13,059 nt of DNA, taken from contig CAZXJV010000081.1 of assembly GCA_964641135.1 (NCBI GenBank), positions 1 to 13,059 of the forward strand. The letters are read 5' to 3'. Under the pieces are notes generated by a model. The model made no database searches. It was not told the DNA's origin and was given only the letters and a program-made list of their open reading frames with translations. The DNA comes from Teretinema sp964641135. GTDB lineage: Bacteria > Spirochaetota > Spirochaetia > Treponematales > Treponemataceae. This document shows positions 6,653-13,059 of this stretch, one piece after another (the first letter of the stretch is position 1; each line of letters begins with the position of its first letter). A program made the translations under genes and the position numbers.

Positions 6653-8098
6653 ATGAACCCCAAAAAAAACATCATCCACCCCCTGGACGTCTTTCGGGGG
6701 GTGTTTTTTTTTGCAGCGCTGTATTGCTGCAGTCTCCTGTCAGGGCAGGGTCTGACAGCATCACTGGAGTGTCATCTTGATTCGGAAAGCCGCACTCTCT
6801 TTCGATTCAGAACGGCTGCCGGTTGGTTTTCAACAGATTTCAGTCTTCAAACAGCTGATGACGCCGGTACAGAACTTCGAACATGGGCGGTCGCAGTATA
6901 CCCGTCACCAGCGGTAGCGCTTTTTGCCGGGGCGCACAAAAGAAACGGGATAGCAGCACTCGCGTTCAATCCGGTATTTTCAATATCCAGTCCATTCCAT
7001 CGTTTTACCGGCACCAGATCCACAGCACTTGTCGAAATGGCGACAACGCTTGAAACAGAACGGTTTGCTGTTCTGTTTCGCAGAAACCGTTTCCAGTTTG
7101 CACTATCGGGTCCTCTGGATCAAACAGCAGATCCGGTGAAAGAACTATGGTGGTGCGCCCTTTCTTCCAGTCATACACCATCCCGTCTACGTGCACCATC
7201 TGTGTCATGGTCTTTCTTCAGCGGAACAGGGCATATACAGGAAAGTGAACAGGACTCATGGTTTTCAACCAAAACGGCTGAACCGGAAGGAACCAGGTGG
7301 CATACCCTGCTCCAGTCAGGTTTTCGCTGGAATGCGTTCGATAGCACAGCGACTCTTTTTTTTGTTCACAAAAATCATCAACAGCCGGGTATTGCAGTTC
7401 GGGCCGAATCTTCTGTACTATTTCCGCTTTTTCGCATCAGCGCCGGCATTTTTGAGTCCTCAGCCCAATGGAATGGTGTTTCCCAAAAAAACCGGACAAT
7501 ACTGTCCCGGGAATACATCGTAATAGGCCTGGGAAGACAGAAATCTACAAGAACCCATAATACTATTATCGAAACAGGACTGCACCTGGAACGTACTTTG
7601 AACGCAGCAACCTCCCTTGTTTCCCAGCCAGAACAACAGTGGCTGATTCATCCAGGAATACGCCTTAAAAGCAGCGTTTTTCAGATTCAATCTTTTGCAA
7701 CACACCGAATCCGGGATACCGGAACCATAACAACTGTCAAGAATTCCGGATCTGTACATATTCCTGTCAAAACATCTTTTCTGTCAGGCAGATGGGATAC
7801 CTCTCTGATTCATGAATCGGTATACCCGGACATGTTTGAACATTCTGCTCCGCCTGAAAGCTGGTTTTTAAAGGGAAAAAGCGAATTTCGTGTTTTCAAC
7901 CATGGCAATCTCGGATATTCGATTGAACGCTACAAAAAAAAGAATTATTCCGAAATACACCATAACAGTTTGATCGAAGCCGCTCTTATGTATACAACAC
8001 GCAGTTTTTTAGCAACAAGCGCCTTTGAATGGCAGATTGAACATCAATCACCGCATAACATGACCTATAGACTCAAAACTGTAATACATTACAAGTAA
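6653..8098 (+). CDS. Exported protein of unknown function, possible outer-membrane beta-structure
   Basis: I do not recognise a family. The 481-residue product has a signal peptide: a basic start (MNPKK), a hydrophobic core at about 17-29 (VFFFAALYCCSLL) and a likely cleavage in the SGQGLTAS region. C25/C26 do not form a convincing lipobox. The mature part alternates polar and hydrophobic residues with many aromatic residues (AGWFSTDFSLQT, WAVAVYPSPAVALFAGA, GNLGYSIERY, YRLKTVIHYK at the end), a pattern of beta-strands and possibly of an outer-membrane barrel. ATG 6653 has no convincing ribosome site (GGATGG ends only one base before it). No in-frame ATG downstream would keep the signal peptide, and a GTG at 6701 lies in a hairpin stem. 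A terminator-like hairpin occupies codons 9-20, so expression may be attenuated. It follows the SPOR gene by 90 bases. Confidence 0.75.
   Translation: MNPKKNIIHPLDVFRGVFFFAALYCCSLLSGQGLTASLECHLDSESRTLFRFRTAAGWFSTDFSLQTADDAGTELRTWAVAVYPSPAVALFAGAHKRNGIAALAFNPVFSISSPFHRFTGTRSTALVEMATTLETERFAVLFRRNRFQFALSGPLDQTADPVKELWWCALSSSHTPSRLRAPSVSWSFFSGTGHIQESEQDSWFSTKTAEPEGTRWHTLLQSGFRWNAFDSTATLFFVHKNHQQPGIAVRAESSVLFPLFRISAGIFESSAQWNGVSQKNRTILSREYIVIGLGRQKSTRTHNTIIETGLHLERTLNAATSLVSQPEQQWLIHPGIRLKSSVFQIQSFATHRIRDTGTITTVKNSGSVHIPVKTSFLSGRWDTSLIHESVYPDMFEHSAPPESWFLKGKSEFRVFNHGNLGYSIERYKKKNYSEIHHNSLIEAALMYTTRSFLATSAFEWQIEHQSPHNMTYRLKTVIHYK
6677..6712 (+). terminator. Intrinsic terminator inside the 5' end of the exported-protein gene
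   Basis: CACCCCC (6677-6683) pairs with GGGGGTG (6697-6703) across a 13-base loop and is followed directly by nine T (6704-6712). A run of eight A lies at 6662-6669. This is one of the strongest terminator shapes in the window. It lies 115 bases after the SPOR stop and inside codons 9-20 of the next reading frame. It may end the polA-coaE-SPOR transcript or act as an attenuator. Confidence 0.75.
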
Positions 8099-8123
8099 CT
8101 GATAGTGTTCGTTACTGTTTTTT
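8094..8123 (+). terminator. Likely intrinsic terminator of the exported-protein gene
   Basis: AGTAAC (8094-8099, containing the TAA stop) pairs with GTTACT (8111-8116), with an 11-base loop. One G and then six T (8118-8123) follow. The stem is AT-rich and therefore weak. The location at the gene end and before a strong promoter fits. The rest of the gap to fusA (8124-8229) is AT-rich with no gene seen. Confidence 0.55.
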
Positions 8124-8229
8124 CTGGTCCTTCTCATTTGCAGACCCGTCAAACAGCCACAAAAAATTTTAAAAGCTCATCCGCAGAAAACAAGGTTATA
8201 ACAGCTGTTTTTATCATCTTGTTAGTGTC

Positions 8230-8258
8230 TTGAAACTCGTTTGGTTTTTCTTTATAAT
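8230..8258 (+). promoter_or_regulatory. Strong sigma-70 promoter of fusA
   Basis: TTGAAA (8230-8235), a 17-base spacer, then a perfect TATAAT (8253-8258). The predicted start is near 8265, giving a leader of about 64 nt to the fusA ATG. An AT-rich stretch just upstream (about 8205-8225) could act as an UP element. The leader can form a small hairpin (TTGCG 8287-8291 with CGCAA 8297-8301). This promoter rules out the longer fusA frame that begins at 8230. Confidence 0.85.
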
Positions 8259-8328
8259 GCGATGCCTAACATGTATTAGAAATGCATTGCGTATATCGCA
8301 AAATCAATATTTAGTGAGGTACAGGATT

Positions 8329-10413
8329 ATGGCTATTGATATTTCCAAGATGAGGAATATCGGTATCAGCGCCCACATTGACTCGGGAAAAACAACCCTT
8401 TCCGAACGCATACTTTTTTACTGCAACAAGATCCATGCGATCCATGAAGTCCGCGGTAAAGACGGCGTGGGTGCCGTTATGGATAACATGGAACTGGAGC
8501 GCGAACGCGGAATCACAATCCAGTCAGCCTCAACCCAGGTTCAGTGGAAAGACTACACAATCAATGTTATTGATACCCCCGGTCACGTTGACTTCACCAT
8601 CGAAGTTGAACGGTCTCTGCGTGTTCTGGATGGAGCCATTCTGGTACTCTGTTCAGTCGGCGGTGTTCAATCACAGTCAATCACAGTTGACCGGCAGCTG
8701 AAACGGTACCACGTACCGCGAATCGCTTTTATCAACAAATGCGACCGAACCGGTGCCAATCCGTTGAGAGTACGCATGCAGCTGAGAGAAAAACTCGGAC
8801 TGAATGCCTACATGATGCAGCTTCCGATCGGACTTGAGGATAAACTGGAAGGCGTAGTTGACCTTGTTCAGATGAAGGCCATCTATTTCGAAGGTGAAAG
8901 CGGCACGGAAATTCGTGTGGCAGAAATTCCTCCACACATGGTAGCAGATGCACAAAAGTACCGCGAAGAACTCGTTGATGCCGCCTCAATGTTCTCTGAT
9001 GAACTTGCAGAGGCATTCCTTGAGGGTGCAGAAACTGAAGAGATGATTCACAGCGCGATCCGTAAGGGTACACTTGCTGAACAGCTTGTACCGGTATTCC
9101 TCGGCTCGGCTTATAAAAACAAGGGTATACAAACAATGCTTGACGGTGTTGTCCGGTATCTGCCGGATCCCACCGAAGTTAAGAACATCGCTCTTGATCT
9201 GGACAAAAACGAAGAGCCTGTTACACTCACCTGCCGCGAAGACGTACCAACTGTTGCTCTTGGCTTCAAACTGGAAGACGGAAAATACGGCCAGTTAACC
9301 TATGTTCGTGTTTACCAGGGAATGATCAAGAAGGGCGATGAACTTTATAATACCCGTGCACGCAAGCGCTTTAAGGTAGGACGCCTGGTTCGCATGAATT
9401 CCGCTACAATGGAAGACATCAACGAAGGTGTACCCGGCGACATTGTTGCACTGTTCGGTATTGACTGTGCTTCCGGTGACACATTCTGCGGCGGTGGTCT
9501 TAATTATGCCATGAGCTCCATGTTTGTTCCGAACCCGGTTATTGATCTTTCAATAACACCAAAGGACAAAAAGTCCAGTGATCAGATGGCTAAGGCTCTA
9601 AACCGCTTTACAAAAGAAGATCCTACATTCCACTGCTATGTTGATCCGGAATCAAATCAGACAATCATTCAGGGTATGGGCGAGCTTCACCTCGAAGTCT
9701 ATGTTGAACGCATGAAGCGTGAATATAACTGCGAAGTTGAAACAGGAAAGCCGCAGGTTGCCTATCGTGAAGCCATCACACAGCGTGCTGATTTCAACTA
9801 TACCCATAAAAAGCAGACTGGTGGTTCCGGCCAGTACGGCCGTGTCGCCGGTTTCATTGAACCCATCGAGCAGGACTACGAATTCGTTGATGCAATCAAG
9901 GGTGGTGCTATTCCAAACGAATATATACCTTCTTGCGATAAAGGATTCAAAGAATCACTGAAAAAAGGTGCTCTCATCGGCTTCCCGATCGTAGGCGTAC
10001 GGGCTACAATTAATGATGGTCAGTCACATCCTGTCGACTCATCGGACATCGCCTTCCAGATCGCCGCAATCGGCGGATTCCGCGAAGCATATATGAAAGC
10101 CAAACCGGCCATTCTCGAACCGATTATGAAGGTTTCTATCGAAGGTCCCCAGGAATTCCAGGGAAATATTTTTGGACTTATCAACCAGCGCCGTGGTATA
10201 ATCATCTCATCGACAGAGGACGACAACTTCGCCCGTGTTGATGCGGAAGTTCCGCTGAGTGAAATGTTCGGATTCTCGACCATCCTGCGTTCATCCACAC
10301 AGGGTAAGGCCGAGTATTCCATGGAATTTGCCAAGTACGGAAAGGTGCCTCAAGGTGTCGCTGATACTCTTATCAAAGAGTATGAGGCGAAGCGCAGGGC
10401 AGAACAGAAGTAA
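8329..10413 (+). CDS. fusA: Translation elongation factor G, mitochondrial/spd-type
   Basis: EF-G is the GTPase that moves tRNAs and mRNA through the ribosome. The 694-residue product has a full G domain: P-loop AHIDSGKTT (15-23), switch I RGITIQSA (60-67), DTPGH with the catalytic His (82-86) and NKCD (136-139). Domain II, domain III, domain IV (GGSGQYGRV loop, SCDKGF) and the C-terminal EF-G fold (PLSEMFGFSTILRS) follow. The P-loop HIDSGKTT and the GKDGVGAVMD segment match mitochondrial EF-G1 and the bacterial spdEFG1 group, rather than the common HIDAGKTT and GAATMDWM of EF-G I. spdEFG1 is the translocase of organisms that often carry a second, recycling EF-G. ATG 8329 follows GAGG (8316-8319) by 9 bases. 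It is the first gene of a two-gene unit. Confidence 0.97.
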   Translation: MAIDISKMRNIGISAHIDSGKTTLSERILFYCNKIHAIHEVRGKDGVGAVMDNMELERERGITIQSASTQVQWKDYTINVIDTPGHVDFTIEVERSLRVLDGAILVLCSVGGVQSQSITVDRQLKRYHVPRIAFINKCDRTGANPLRVRMQLREKLGLNAYMMQLPIGLEDKLEGVVDLVQMKAIYFEGESGTEIRVAEIPPHMVADAQKYREELVDAASMFSDELAEAFLEGAETEEMIHSAIRKGTLAEQLVPVFLGSAYKNKGIQTMLDGVVRYLPDPTEVKNIALDLDKNEEPVTLTCREDVPTVALGFKLEDGKYGQLTYVRVYQGMIKKGDELYNTRARKRFKVGRLVRMNSATMEDINEGVPGDIVALFGIDCASGDTFCGGGLNYAMSSMFVPNPVIDLSITPKDKKSSDQMAKALNRFTKEDPTFHCYVDPESNQTIIQGMGELHLEVYVERMKREYNCEVETGKPQVAYREAITQRADFNYTHKKQTGGSGQYGRVAGFIEPIEQDYEFVDAIKGGAIPNEYIPSCDKGFKESLKKGALIGFPIVGVRATINDGQSHPVDSSDIAFQIAAIGGFREAYMKAKPAILEPIMKVSIEGPQEFQGNIFGLINQRRGIIISSTEDDNFARVDAEVPLSEMFGFSTILRSSTQGKAEYSMEFAKYGKVPQGVADTLIKEYEAKRRAEQK

Positions 10414-10424
10414 GGAGACCTACG

Positions 10425-11108
10425 ATGGTAAAACAGGATCTTATTGAGCGCAGTCCGGTCAGGAACTTCGAAAAATCACTGGGAGGCGGTGTACGCCCCG
10501 GTGAAATTGGTGTCATTACCTCGCGAAAAGGTCTTGGCAAGACTTCTATTCTGGTACAAATCGGTATTGACCGCCTGCTTCAGGGTAGCGGTGTAGTGCA
10601 TGTATCTTTTAATCAGCAGGCTAGTCATGTTCTTACCTGGTATGAAGATATTTTCAACGAACTTGCCAAAAAGAAAAACCTTGACAAGGCAGAAGAGGTT
10701 AAAAACGACCTTATCGGCAAACGTGTTGTTCTGAATTTTAATCAGGATACAGTATCTACCGCCCAGGTTGTTCGCACTTTAAAAGCTTTGATTGACGGCG
10801 GAATCAAGTGTGATGCCATAATAATCGACGGTTTTGATTTCTCGAAGGCAAATGCAGATTCACTCAGAGATATGAAGAACTTTGCCAAGGAAGTGAATGC
10901 TTTTTTATGGTACAGTGCAAATATTGAAAACGCCGAGAAGGGCCTGCCAAAAGATCTGGCGCCCTTTAACAGCGACATTGATCTTGCGCTGTACCTTGAA
11001 GCAAAGCCGGACGCAATCCAGATAAAGGTTCTTAAAGAGCATACTAAGGGTGAGTATACAACCGAGCTTAAACTGGATGTTAAAACCCTGCTCATTGCAG
11101 ATAAATAA
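10425..11108 (+). CDS. RecA/KaiC/DnaB-like P-loop ATPase domain protein
   Basis: A 227-residue, single-domain protein. FEKSLGGGVRPGEIGVITSR leads into a Walker A variant, SRKGLGKT (33-40, Ser in place of the first Gly/Ala). Strand VVHVSF (57-62) and Walker B CDAIIIDG with D135 follow. The order matches KaiC, RadA and the DnaB C-terminal core, but no helicase N-domain, zinc finger or Lon-like domain is attached. In KaiC/RadA the strand after Walker A ends in a Glu pair that includes the catalytic base; here the residues are N63, Q64 and Q65. ATP binding is thus likely and hydrolysis doubtful. AAGGAG (10412-10417), overlapping the fusA stop, sits 7 bases before the ATG, so it is co-expressed with EF-G. 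The function is unknown; a link to translation is inferred only from the operon. Confidence 0.8.
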   Translation: MVKQDLIERSPVRNFEKSLGGGVRPGEIGVITSRKGLGKTSILVQIGIDRLLQGSGVVHVSFNQQASHVLTWYEDIFNELAKKKNLDKAEEVKNDLIGKRVVLNFNQDTVSTAQVVRTLKALIDGGIKCDAIIIDGFDFSKANADSLRDMKNFAKEVNAFLWYSANIENAEKGLPKDLAPFNSDIDLALYLEAKPDAIQIKVLKEHTKGEYTTELKLDVKTLLIADK

Positions 11109-11115
11109 AAACCAG

Positions 11116-11145
11116 AAAAAAAACGTTTTTACCGATGTTTTTTTT
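11116..11145 (+). other. AT-rich hairpin after the fusA unit
   Basis: Eight A and a C (11116-11124) are exactly complementary to G and eight T (11137-11145), with a 12-base loop. The stem is almost all A-T, so it is weak as a terminator on its own. It precedes the stronger palindrome at 11186-11215. Confidence 0.3.
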
Positions 11146-11185
11146 AACTGAGCAGGATGAACCCACACACCTTTGTGGGAACATC

Positions 11186-11215
11186 AAAAAAAACCGCCAT
11201 ATGGCGGTTTTTTTT
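11186..11215. terminator. Symmetrical bidirectional terminator, 30-bp perfect palindrome
   Basis: Eight A, CCGCC, ATAT, GGCGG and eight T form a perfect inverted repeat. Each strand reads as a GC stem with a four-base loop and a following T-run, so it can stop transcription in both directions. It ends the fusA transcription unit and insulates the malQ promoter, which starts four bases later. A second hairpin just before it (CCCACA 11162-11167 with TGTGGG 11174-11179) has no T-run. Confidence 0.88.
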
Positions 11216-11218
11216 ATC

Positions 11219-11247
11219 TTGATGATTTCTCGCTTATAGTTTATAGT
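11219..11247 (+). promoter_or_regulatory. Sigma-70 promoter of malQ
   Basis: TTGATG (11219-11224), a 17-base spacer, then TATAGT (11242-11247). A second TATAGT lies at 11235-11240 but is only 10 bases from the -35. The predicted start near 11254 falls inside the palindrome at 11251-11264, and the leader would be about 67 nt. Confidence 0.65.
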
Positions 11248-11250
11248 GGA

Positions 11251-11264
11251 GTAAACCGGTTTAC
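11251..11264. promoter_or_regulatory. LacI-family-like operator at the malQ start site
   Basis: GTAAACCGGTTTAC is a perfect 14-bp palindrome with a central CG. LacI/GalR-family regulators, including the MalR type and CcpA, commonly bind sites with an AANCGNTT core, which is present here. It covers the predicted +1 of the malQ promoter, a position suited to repression. No regulator gene is in the window. Confidence 0.6.
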
Positions 11265-11320
11265 CTCTCCCGCAAAACACAGGGAGAAACCACACATACT
11301 TTGGCGCCAAGGAGATACAA

Positions 11321-12883
11321 ATGGCTTTGACTCGCAGGAGCGGAATATTATTACACCCCACTTCACTCCCGGAAACACCAGGCATCGGCACTATCGGAAC
11401 ACAGGCTTATAGATTTGTCGACTGGCTTCATTCAGCAGGTCAAACACTTTGGCAGATCCTGCCGCTAGGGCCAACCGGCTACGGAGACTCACCCTATGCG
11501 TCATTTTCTTCGTTTGCAGGTAATCCGTTAATGATTGATCTGGATATGTTAGTCGAAGATGGCTACCTTTCCAAGTCGGACATACAACCTCCAGACTACA
11601 TTAAAAACCATGGCCCTATTGATTTCGGTTCTGTTGTATGGTGGAAAAATCCGGTATTAAAAAAAGCAGCCCAGAATTTTATTGCCAAAGGGTCAAATTC
11701 AGCATACACAACGTTTATTACCAGCAATGCATCCTGGCTTGATAATTATGCCCTGTTTATGAATATTAAGGAATTCTACGACAAAAAAGCCCAAGATGAG
11801 AAACTTTTTGGAAAACTGTGGAACAATTACTGGCCCGAAGACCTTGCGACGTGTCAGCCAGCGGCCATCAGCAAGTGGAAAACCGAAAACAAAGAAGGGA
11901 TTGAGCTTCAGAAGGTAATTCAATTTTTCTTTTTTGAGCAGTGGCACAAGCTTAAGGAATACGCAAACAACAAGGGAATCTCCATAATAGGAGACATCCC
12001 GATATTTGTTGCATCAGATTCAGCAGATGTATGGGCTAATCAAAAACTCTTTCAGCTTGATAAAAAAGGACATCCCATTGTTGTTGCCGGCGTTCCGCCT
12101 GACTACTTCAGTGCAACCGGTCAATTGTGGGGTAATCCTCTGTATAACTGGGACGAGATGAAGAAAGACGGTTATGCCTGGTGGATGGCTCGTATCAAAG
12201 CTATGTTGGGAATGATGGACTATATCCGGATTGACCACTTCCGTGGATTTGAAGCCTACTGGGCTATTCCGGCAGCTGAAAAAACTGCCATTAACGGAAA
12301 ATGGGTTAAAGGACCTGATCATGATTTCTTTGAAGCCGTAAAAAAAGCCCTCGGCGAGCTACCAATACTGGTTGAAGATCTTGGTCTTATCACCGAGGAA
12401 GTTAAAAGTCTCAGAGATGACTTCGGTATGCCCGGAATGAAGATTCTCCAATTTGCGTTTGACGCTAATGAGGCCGGGAAAGACGGACTCACAAATGCAT
12501 TTCTCCCCCATATGTATACACCAAACTGCCTGGTTTACACCGGAGTACATGACAACGATACCATGCAGGGTTGGTTAAATAACGCTTCTTCCGCTGAAAT
12601 AGATTTAATTACGAATTATCTTGGAGGAAACATCAAGCCCGATAATCTTGTTAAGGAATTAATACGTACAGCATTGATGTCTGTCGCAGTATTCGCGCTT
12701 TTTCCCCTTCAGGATGTCTTTTCTATAGGTTCAGAGGGTCGAATGAATACACCATCAACTCTTGGAGGCAACTGGGCATGGAGAATGGAATCAAAACATT
12801 TTGATCCCACGGCCGCAAAGTGGCTAAGGTCCAGCGCACATATGTACGGCAGAAACATCACAACACCAGAACAAGACATATAA
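11321..12883 (+). CDS. malQ: 4-alpha-glucanotransferase (amylomaltase, GH77)
   Basis: MalQ transfers alpha-1,4-glucan chains between maltodextrins, releasing glucose and making longer chains for phosphorylase; it acts in the cytoplasm. The 520-residue product matches the shorter GH77 form (about 500 residues, like Thermus amylomaltase), not the longer E. coli form. Visible family blocks are RRSGILLHPTSLP, WQILPLGPTGYGDSPYASFS, GNPLMIDLD and the substrate loop GVPPDYFSATGQLWGNPLYNW. The catalytic set is complete: nucleophile D305 in RIDHFRGFEAYWAIP, acid/base E352 in VEDLGLIT and D411 in GVHDNDT. The C-terminus has QDVFSIGSEGRMNTPSTLGGNW. ATG 11321 follows AAGGAG (11309-11314) by 6 bases. The gene stands alone with its own promoter, a possible LacI-type operator and tandem terminators, so control by maltodextrin or carbon supply is likely. 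Confidence 0.97.
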   Translation: MALTRRSGILLHPTSLPETPGIGTIGTQAYRFVDWLHSAGQTLWQILPLGPTGYGDSPYASFSSFAGNPLMIDLDMLVEDGYLSKSDIQPPDYIKNHGPIDFGSVVWWKNPVLKKAAQNFIAKGSNSAYTTFITSNASWLDNYALFMNIKEFYDKKAQDEKLFGKLWNNYWPEDLATCQPAAISKWKTENKEGIELQKVIQFFFFEQWHKLKEYANNKGISIIGDIPIFVASDSADVWANQKLFQLDKKGHPIVVAGVPPDYFSATGQLWGNPLYNWDEMKKDGYAWWMARIKAMLGMMDYIRIDHFRGFEAYWAIPAAEKTAINGKWVKGPDHDFFEAVKKALGELPILVEDLGLITEEVKSLRDDFGMPGMKILQFAFDANEAGKDGLTNAFLPHMYTPNCLVYTGVHDNDTMQGWLNNASSAEIDLITNYLGGNIKPDNLVKELIRTALMSVAVFALFPLQDVFSIGSEGRMNTPSTLGGNWAWRMESKHFDPTAAKWLRSSAHMYGRNITTPEQDI

Positions 12884-12884
12884 T

Positions 12885-12910
12885 CAGTTAACACTACGAA
12901 CTGTTTTTTT
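12885..12910 (+). terminator. Weak hairpin with T-run after malQ
   Basis: CAGTT (12885-12889) pairs with AACTG (12899-12903) over a 9-base loop, and seven T follow (12904-12910). The stem is only five pairs, so it is probably a partial stop backed up by the next hairpin. Confidence 0.4.
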
Positions 12911-12940
12911 AAAATGACCAACGATTCAATTTCAAACGCG

Positions 12941-12966
12941 AAAGCCCACCTGTCGGTGGGCTTTTT
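12941..12966 (+). terminator. Intrinsic terminator downstream of malQ
   Basis: AAAGCCCACC (12941-12950) pairs with GGTGGGCTTT (12955-12964) across the tetraloop TGTC, with a T-run to 12966. This is a compact, GC-rich classical terminator, 58 bases after the malQ stop. Confidence 0.88.
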
Positions 12967-13014
12967 CTATAGAAGCGTTCATTTTACCCAATTAAGTCAG
13001 CTAAAAATTACTAT

Positions 13015-13057
13015 AGCCGTGGAGTTTTGCGCCAGCGAAACTCCAGAGGCTTTTTTT
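13015..13057 (+). terminator. Second strong intrinsic terminator at the window end
   Basis: TGGAGTTT (13020-13027) pairs with AAACTCCA (13038-13045). The outer AGCC (13015-13018) pairs with GGCT (13048-13051) across a small internal mismatch, followed by a T-run to 13057. The 48 bases between it and the previous terminator contain no gene. It may be a backup for malQ, the end of a very short RNA, or shared with a gene beyond the window. Confidence 0.7.
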
Positions 13058-13059
13058 AT

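Noticed and set aside
8230..8328. Upstream extension of fusA by 33 residues
   Set aside because: It runs through the -35 and -10 of the fusA promoter, and the family N-terminus begins at ATG 8329 with a good ribosome site.
11162..11179. Hairpin CCCACA/TGTGGG as a separate terminator
   Set aside because: No T-run follows it on either strand; it may only assist the neighbouring terminator.
13009..13059. Possible small RNA with -10 TACTAT before the last terminator
   Set aside because: No acceptable -35 exists, and the transcript would consist only of the terminator hairpin.

Overview
The window most likely comes from a spirochaete (Spirochaetota, Treponema/Spirochaeta-like). This is inferred from gene content and protein style. 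The EF-G belongs to the HIDSGKTT/GKDGVGA type found in spirochaetes, planctomycetes, some deltaproteobacteria and mitochondria. Flagellar chaperone genes lie directly upstream of polA-coaE. No sequence search was possible, so this placement is provisional. No mobile element, CRISPR array, tRNA or rRNA was seen. Nearly all of the DNA is ordinary chromosomal housekeeping sequence.

Layout. Positions 1-1057 (minus strand) hold the N-terminal half of ftsH, cut by the window edge. It diverges from a plus-strand flagellar pair, fliS (1238-1678) and a FlgN-family chaperone gene (1690-2166), preceded by a good match to a sigma-28 promoter. Next come polA (2206-5031), coaE (5031-5639, overlapping polA by one base) and a membrane-anchored SPOR-domain protein (5651-6562). 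polA has a striking extended -10 element whose predicted start site is the A of its ATG, so it may be read from a leaderless mRNA. A gene for an exported protein of unknown function follows (6653-8098). A strong intrinsic-terminator shape lies inside its first 20 codons, which suggests attenuation or an awkward operon boundary.

A near-consensus sigma-70 promoter (8230-8258) drives fusA (8329-10413, mitochondrial/spd-type EF-G) and, 11 bases later, a 227-residue RecA/KaiC-like P-loop protein (10425-11108). That protein has lost the usual acidic residues after its second strand. The unit ends at a perfectly symmetrical 30-bp terminator (11186-11215). malQ (11321-12883) has its own promoter, with a 14-bp LacI-family-like palindrome at the predicted start site, and is followed by two or three tandem terminators up to the window end.

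Functionally the window combines membrane proteolysis (FtsH), flagellar export chaperones, DNA replication/repair (PolA), CoA synthesis (CoaE), septal or envelope peptidoglycan binding (SPOR), translation (EF-G) and maltodextrin use (MalQ). I found no clear new multi-gene system. The points most worth checking are regulatory (polA start, in-gene terminator, sigma-28 promoter, malQ operator) and the EF-G-linked RecA-like protein.
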